From an uncultured Oscillibacter sp. (GTDB taxonomy: Bacteria > Bacillota > Clostridia > Oscillospirales > Oscillospiraceae): a stretch of 33,032 nucleotides of DNA. The stretch's first letter is position 1; every line of letters starts with the position of its first letter. The position numbers and the translations under genes are program-made. Shown here piece after piece: positions 30,925 through 33,032 of this stretch. The notes beneath the pieces were generated by a model, which was given only the letters and a program-made list of their open reading frames with translations, was not told the origin of the DNA and searched no databases. The stretch covers positions 1 through 33,032 of the forward strand of contig CANPTW010000030.1 of NCBI GenBank assembly GCA_947577075.1. The letters run 5' to 3'.

Positions 30925-32646
30925 ATGAAGATGCTGAAAAACCTGACCCGGCGGGTCCTGGGGCTGTGCCTGGCGGCGCTGCTGGCGGTCCCGGTCCTGG
31001 CGGCGGAGCCGCTGGGCGCCAAGCAGCGGCAGGAGGATTTGGATTTCCTCTACGAGGTTCTGGCGGGGGCCCATCCGGACGCCTTCGCCAAGACGCCGGA
31101 GAGCGAGTTTCTGGCGCTGAAGGCGGAGATCGCGGGGCGGCTGGAGACGGAGACGGACACAGAATTTCTGCTGGACCTCATGCGCCTGACGGCCCTGGCG
31201 GGGGACTCCCACACCAGCGTGTCCGTGGGAAGCCTGGCAAATTTCCGGGCCTATCCCTTCGCCCTGGTCCGGCGGGGGGAGAGCTGGTATCTCTCCGCCG
31301 CCGCGCCGGAGGACAAGGATCTCCTCTGCCGGGAGGTCACGGAACTGGCGGGAAAGCCGGTGGAAGAGGTCATTGAGGCCTATGGAACGCTGTTCTCCGC
31401 CGACAACCCGGTCCACCTCCGGCGGAGCTTCCGGCAGGCCTGCAATGTGGCGGACATCTACGAGTACTTAGGGCTGGTGAAGGCCGGGGAGCCTCTGACC
31501 GTTACGCTGGAGGGCGGGAAGGCCCTCACCCTGGAGCCCATGGGCATGGAGGAGATGAACAAACTGGAGGCCGTGCGGATCTCCGATCTCATTAAGGGCC
31601 AGCCGGAGACGGCGGCGCGGGATGCGTACTATTTCGCCGAGCCCCTGACAGAAGAGGTCTACTATATCCAGTACAACGTCTGCCAGGAGGCCGAGGACCT
31701 TCCCATGGAGGAGTTCGCCGCCCTTGTAAAAAAGGACCTGGAGGGCGGAGACTACCGCCGGGTTCTGCTGGACCTGCGGAACAACGGCGGCGGGTCCGAC
31801 GGGGTCATCTGGCCCCTCTTCGAGGTGCTGCGGAAGGAGATGGACGGCGAGGACGGCCTGGAGCTGGTGGGCCTCATCGGGGAGGCCACCTTCTCCTCCG
31901 CCCTCATCAACGCCGTGGAGATTCAGGAGATGGGAGGCGTACTGGCGGGGGAATCCGCCGGGGGCAGCGTCTGCCACTTTGGGGCCGTCAAGACCTTCTC
32001 CCTGCCCAACTCCAAGGTCCGGGGGCAGGTGTCCAGCAAGTACATCGACCTGAATACCCTGCTGGACGCGGCGGCGGGCCGGGGCGTGGAGGCTCTGGAG
32101 CCGGACGCGCAGGTGTATCAGACGCTGGAAGACACTCTGGCCGGAAAGGACACCCTGGTGGACTGGCTGCTGGCCCATCCGGAAAGGCTGGCGCAAAAAG
32201 CGTACCCCAGCGCGCCCCTGACCCGGGGACGGTTCGTCGGCCGGCTCTACGAGGCGGCGGGGAGCCCGGAGGCAGAGATCGGGGAGGAGCTTCCCTTCGC
32301 CGACAGCTTCGGCATCGAGTGGTATCTCCCCGCTGTGGCCTGGGCCAAGGCGCAGGGCGTCGCCAGGGGCGGCGCGGAGGGAGCCTTCTCCGCCGCCCGG
32401 CCCATTACCTGGCGGGAGGCGGCGGTCTTCCTGGGCCGCGCGGCGGAGGCCCTGGACCTCCGGCCGGACCCGGCGGCAAAGCGCATGGGCCCCGCCCCGG
32501 CGGCCCTGGCCCAGGGCTTTGACCAGAGCGCCGTAACCCGGGCCTGGGACCTGGGGCTGATCCCGGCGGACGCGGACTTCTCCGGAGGGCTCACCCGGGC
32601 CCAGGGGGAGGAGCTGGCGGCGGCTTTGAGGGCGCTGATGGAATAA
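30925..32646 (+). CDS. Exported S41-family protease-like protein with SLH-like tail
   Basis: The product has 573 residues. A signal peptide ends near residue 27 (PVLAAEP). Residues about 33-420 form an S41/tail-specific protease-like region: AGDSHTSV near residue 92-99, DLRNNGGGSDG (about 283-293), and GEATFSSALINA (319-330), where Ser324 or Ser325 would be the nucleophile. From about 430 to the end are two SLH-like repeats (TRGRFVGRLYEAAG, then WYLPAVAWAKAQGVARG; and ITWREAAVFLGRAAEAL), which bind secondary wall polymers. It should act at the cell surface. ATG 30925 is chosen for GGAGGG 8 nt upstream; a longer frame back to 30853 overlaps the promoter. Confidence 0.87.
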   Translation: MKMLKNLTRRVLGLCLAALLAVPVLAAEPLGAKQRQEDLDFLYEVLAGAHPDAFAKTPESEFLALKAEIAGRLETETDTEFLLDLMRLTALAGDSHTSVSVGSLANFRAYPFALVRRGESWYLSAAAPEDKDLLCREVTELAGKPVEEVIEAYGTLFSADNPVHLRRSFRQACNVADIYEYLGLVKAGEPLTVTLEGGKALTLEPMGMEEMNKLEAVRISDLIKGQPETAARDAYYFAEPLTEEVYYIQYNVCQEAEDLPMEEFAALVKKDLEGGDYRRVLLDLRNNGGGSDGVIWPLFEVLRKEMDGEDGLELVGLIGEATFSSALINAVEIQEMGGVLAGESAGGSVCHFGAVKTFSLPNSKVRGQVSSKYIDLNTLLDAAAGRGVEALEPDAQVYQTLEDTLAGKDTLVDWLLAHPERLAQKAYPSAPLTRGRFVGRLYEAAGSPEAEIGEELPFADSFGIEWYLPAVAWAKAQGVARGGAEGAFSAARPITWREAAVFLGRAAEALDLRPDPAAKRMGPAPAALAQGFDQSAVTRAWDLGLIPADADFSGGLTRAQGEELAAALRALME

Positions 32647-32710
32647 ATGGCGGAAACTGGGGGATGGCCCGGACAGGGGTCCGGGCCCCACACCCCTCCT
32701 ACCGAAAAAA

Positions 32711-32735
32711 GGACCACGGGCAGAGCCCGTGGTCC
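32711..32735. terminator. Bidirectional terminator after the S41 gene
   Basis: A perfect 11-bp stem GGACCACGGGC/GCCCGTGGTCC has a 3-nt loop. The plus side has TCTCTTGTT and the minus side has TTTTTT, so it can end leftward transcripts from the gene at the window edge as well. Confidence 0.85.
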
Positions 32736-32739
32736 TCTC

Positions 32740-32970
32740 TTGTTGAAAATCCTACCGATGCCATTCTCCCGTCTCCCGTCCCCCCGCAGGGGGTGGGGGC
32801 TGCGCAAGGCTGCGCCCGCAGGCGCGTTCCGGAGGCCAACCGCCCAAAGGGCGGCTCTCAGGCCGGAGATGGAGCCCGCTCCCCCTTGAAAAGAGGCGGA
32901 GGGAATGGAGCAGAGCGGAGCGTTCGCCGCCTTCAGCGGCGGAAGCGAAGCGGGCGGAATTTCCGACGCC
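32740..32970. other. Gene-free GC-rich stretch
   Basis: I see no supported gene. Several small hairpins are present (CCGCCC/GGGCGG near 32840, GCCGCC/GGCGGC near 32930). It resembles compact intergenic repeat debris, but no second copy was seen in the window. Confidence 0.4.
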
Positions 32971-33032
32971 TCACTCGGCGTACATTTCCTTCAGCTTCAG
33001 CAGGTGCTGATAGCGGTCCATGGCCGCCTTCT
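32971..33032 (-). CDS. C-terminal tail of an unidentified gene (cut by window edge)
   Basis: The last 19 codons before a TGA at 32971-32973 read as a charged helix (KAAMDRYQHLLKLKEMYAE). The codon use matches the host. There is too little sequence to name a family. Confidence 0.55.
   Translation of the reverse strand, partial: KAAMDRYQHLLKLKEMYAE

Overview
The window looks like a chromosome segment from a GC-rich gut clostridium of the Oscillospiraceae type (the Oscillibacter, Lawsonibacter and Flavonifractor neighbourhood). The reasons are the strongly GC-biased codon use to the right of about 11.1 kb, strong GGAGG ribosome sites, the Firmicute-type order SRP RNA, dnaX, ybaB, and families common in Clostridia (Gx transporter, NusG domain II, DUF4127, S41 protease with SLH-like repeats). 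The genus is inferred from gene content only.

Region 1 (36-11110) is an integrative mobilizable element of about 11 kb. It sits in the 3' half of a tRNA-Thr(GGT) gene and is bounded by 45-bp direct repeats (attL 36-80, attR 11066-11110). The transfer and maintenance part runs on the minus strand: excisionase-like protein, HTH protein, a structured gap that may hold oriT, an accessory mobilization protein, a MobP-type relaxase with Sel1-like repeats, a DUF6809-like protein and a tyrosine integrase. Paired nonamers near both ends look like integrase arm sites. The cargo is a DUF6076-like zinc protein, an EcoRI-family adenine methyltransferase overlapping a DUF262-HNH nuclease, and a more AT-rich pair of IrrE/ImmA-like metallopeptidase and DUF4411 PIN-like protein. 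The cargo reads as a small defence or addiction module.

Region 2 (11.1-19.3 kb) is host chromosome: a VOC protein, hemW, aroK (minus), then a GntR/UTRA regulator with its own promoter and a perfect palindrome, a dicarboxylate/amino acid:cation symporter, an Asp/Glu racemase-family enzyme lacking one catalytic cysteine, a TauE/SafE permease, and mreB (minus). The regulator, symporter, racemase and permease probably form an uptake and catabolism unit for an acidic amino acid or related dicarboxylate.

Region 3 (19.4-33.0 kb) holds the SRP RNA, dnaX, ybaB, a DUF4127 lipoprotein, a minus-strand membrane protein, and a plus-strand run of apbE, NusG domain II protein, Gx-family membrane protein, CbxX-type AAA ATPase, DUF6652-like membrane protein and M3-like membrane-anchored peptidase. 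An S41/SLH-like protein with its own promoter follows, and the window ends in the tail of an unidentified minus-strand gene. The apbE, NusG-II and Gx trio resembles part of the flavin-based extracellular electron transfer locus of other Firmicutes.

Two dispersed repeats of about 208 bp (13048-13255 and 30605-30813) share a core but carry different end hairpins, with the two ends matching inside each copy. A separate 158-bp inverted-repeat unit lies at 17112-17269. No CRISPR array, rRNA or IS transposase was seen.
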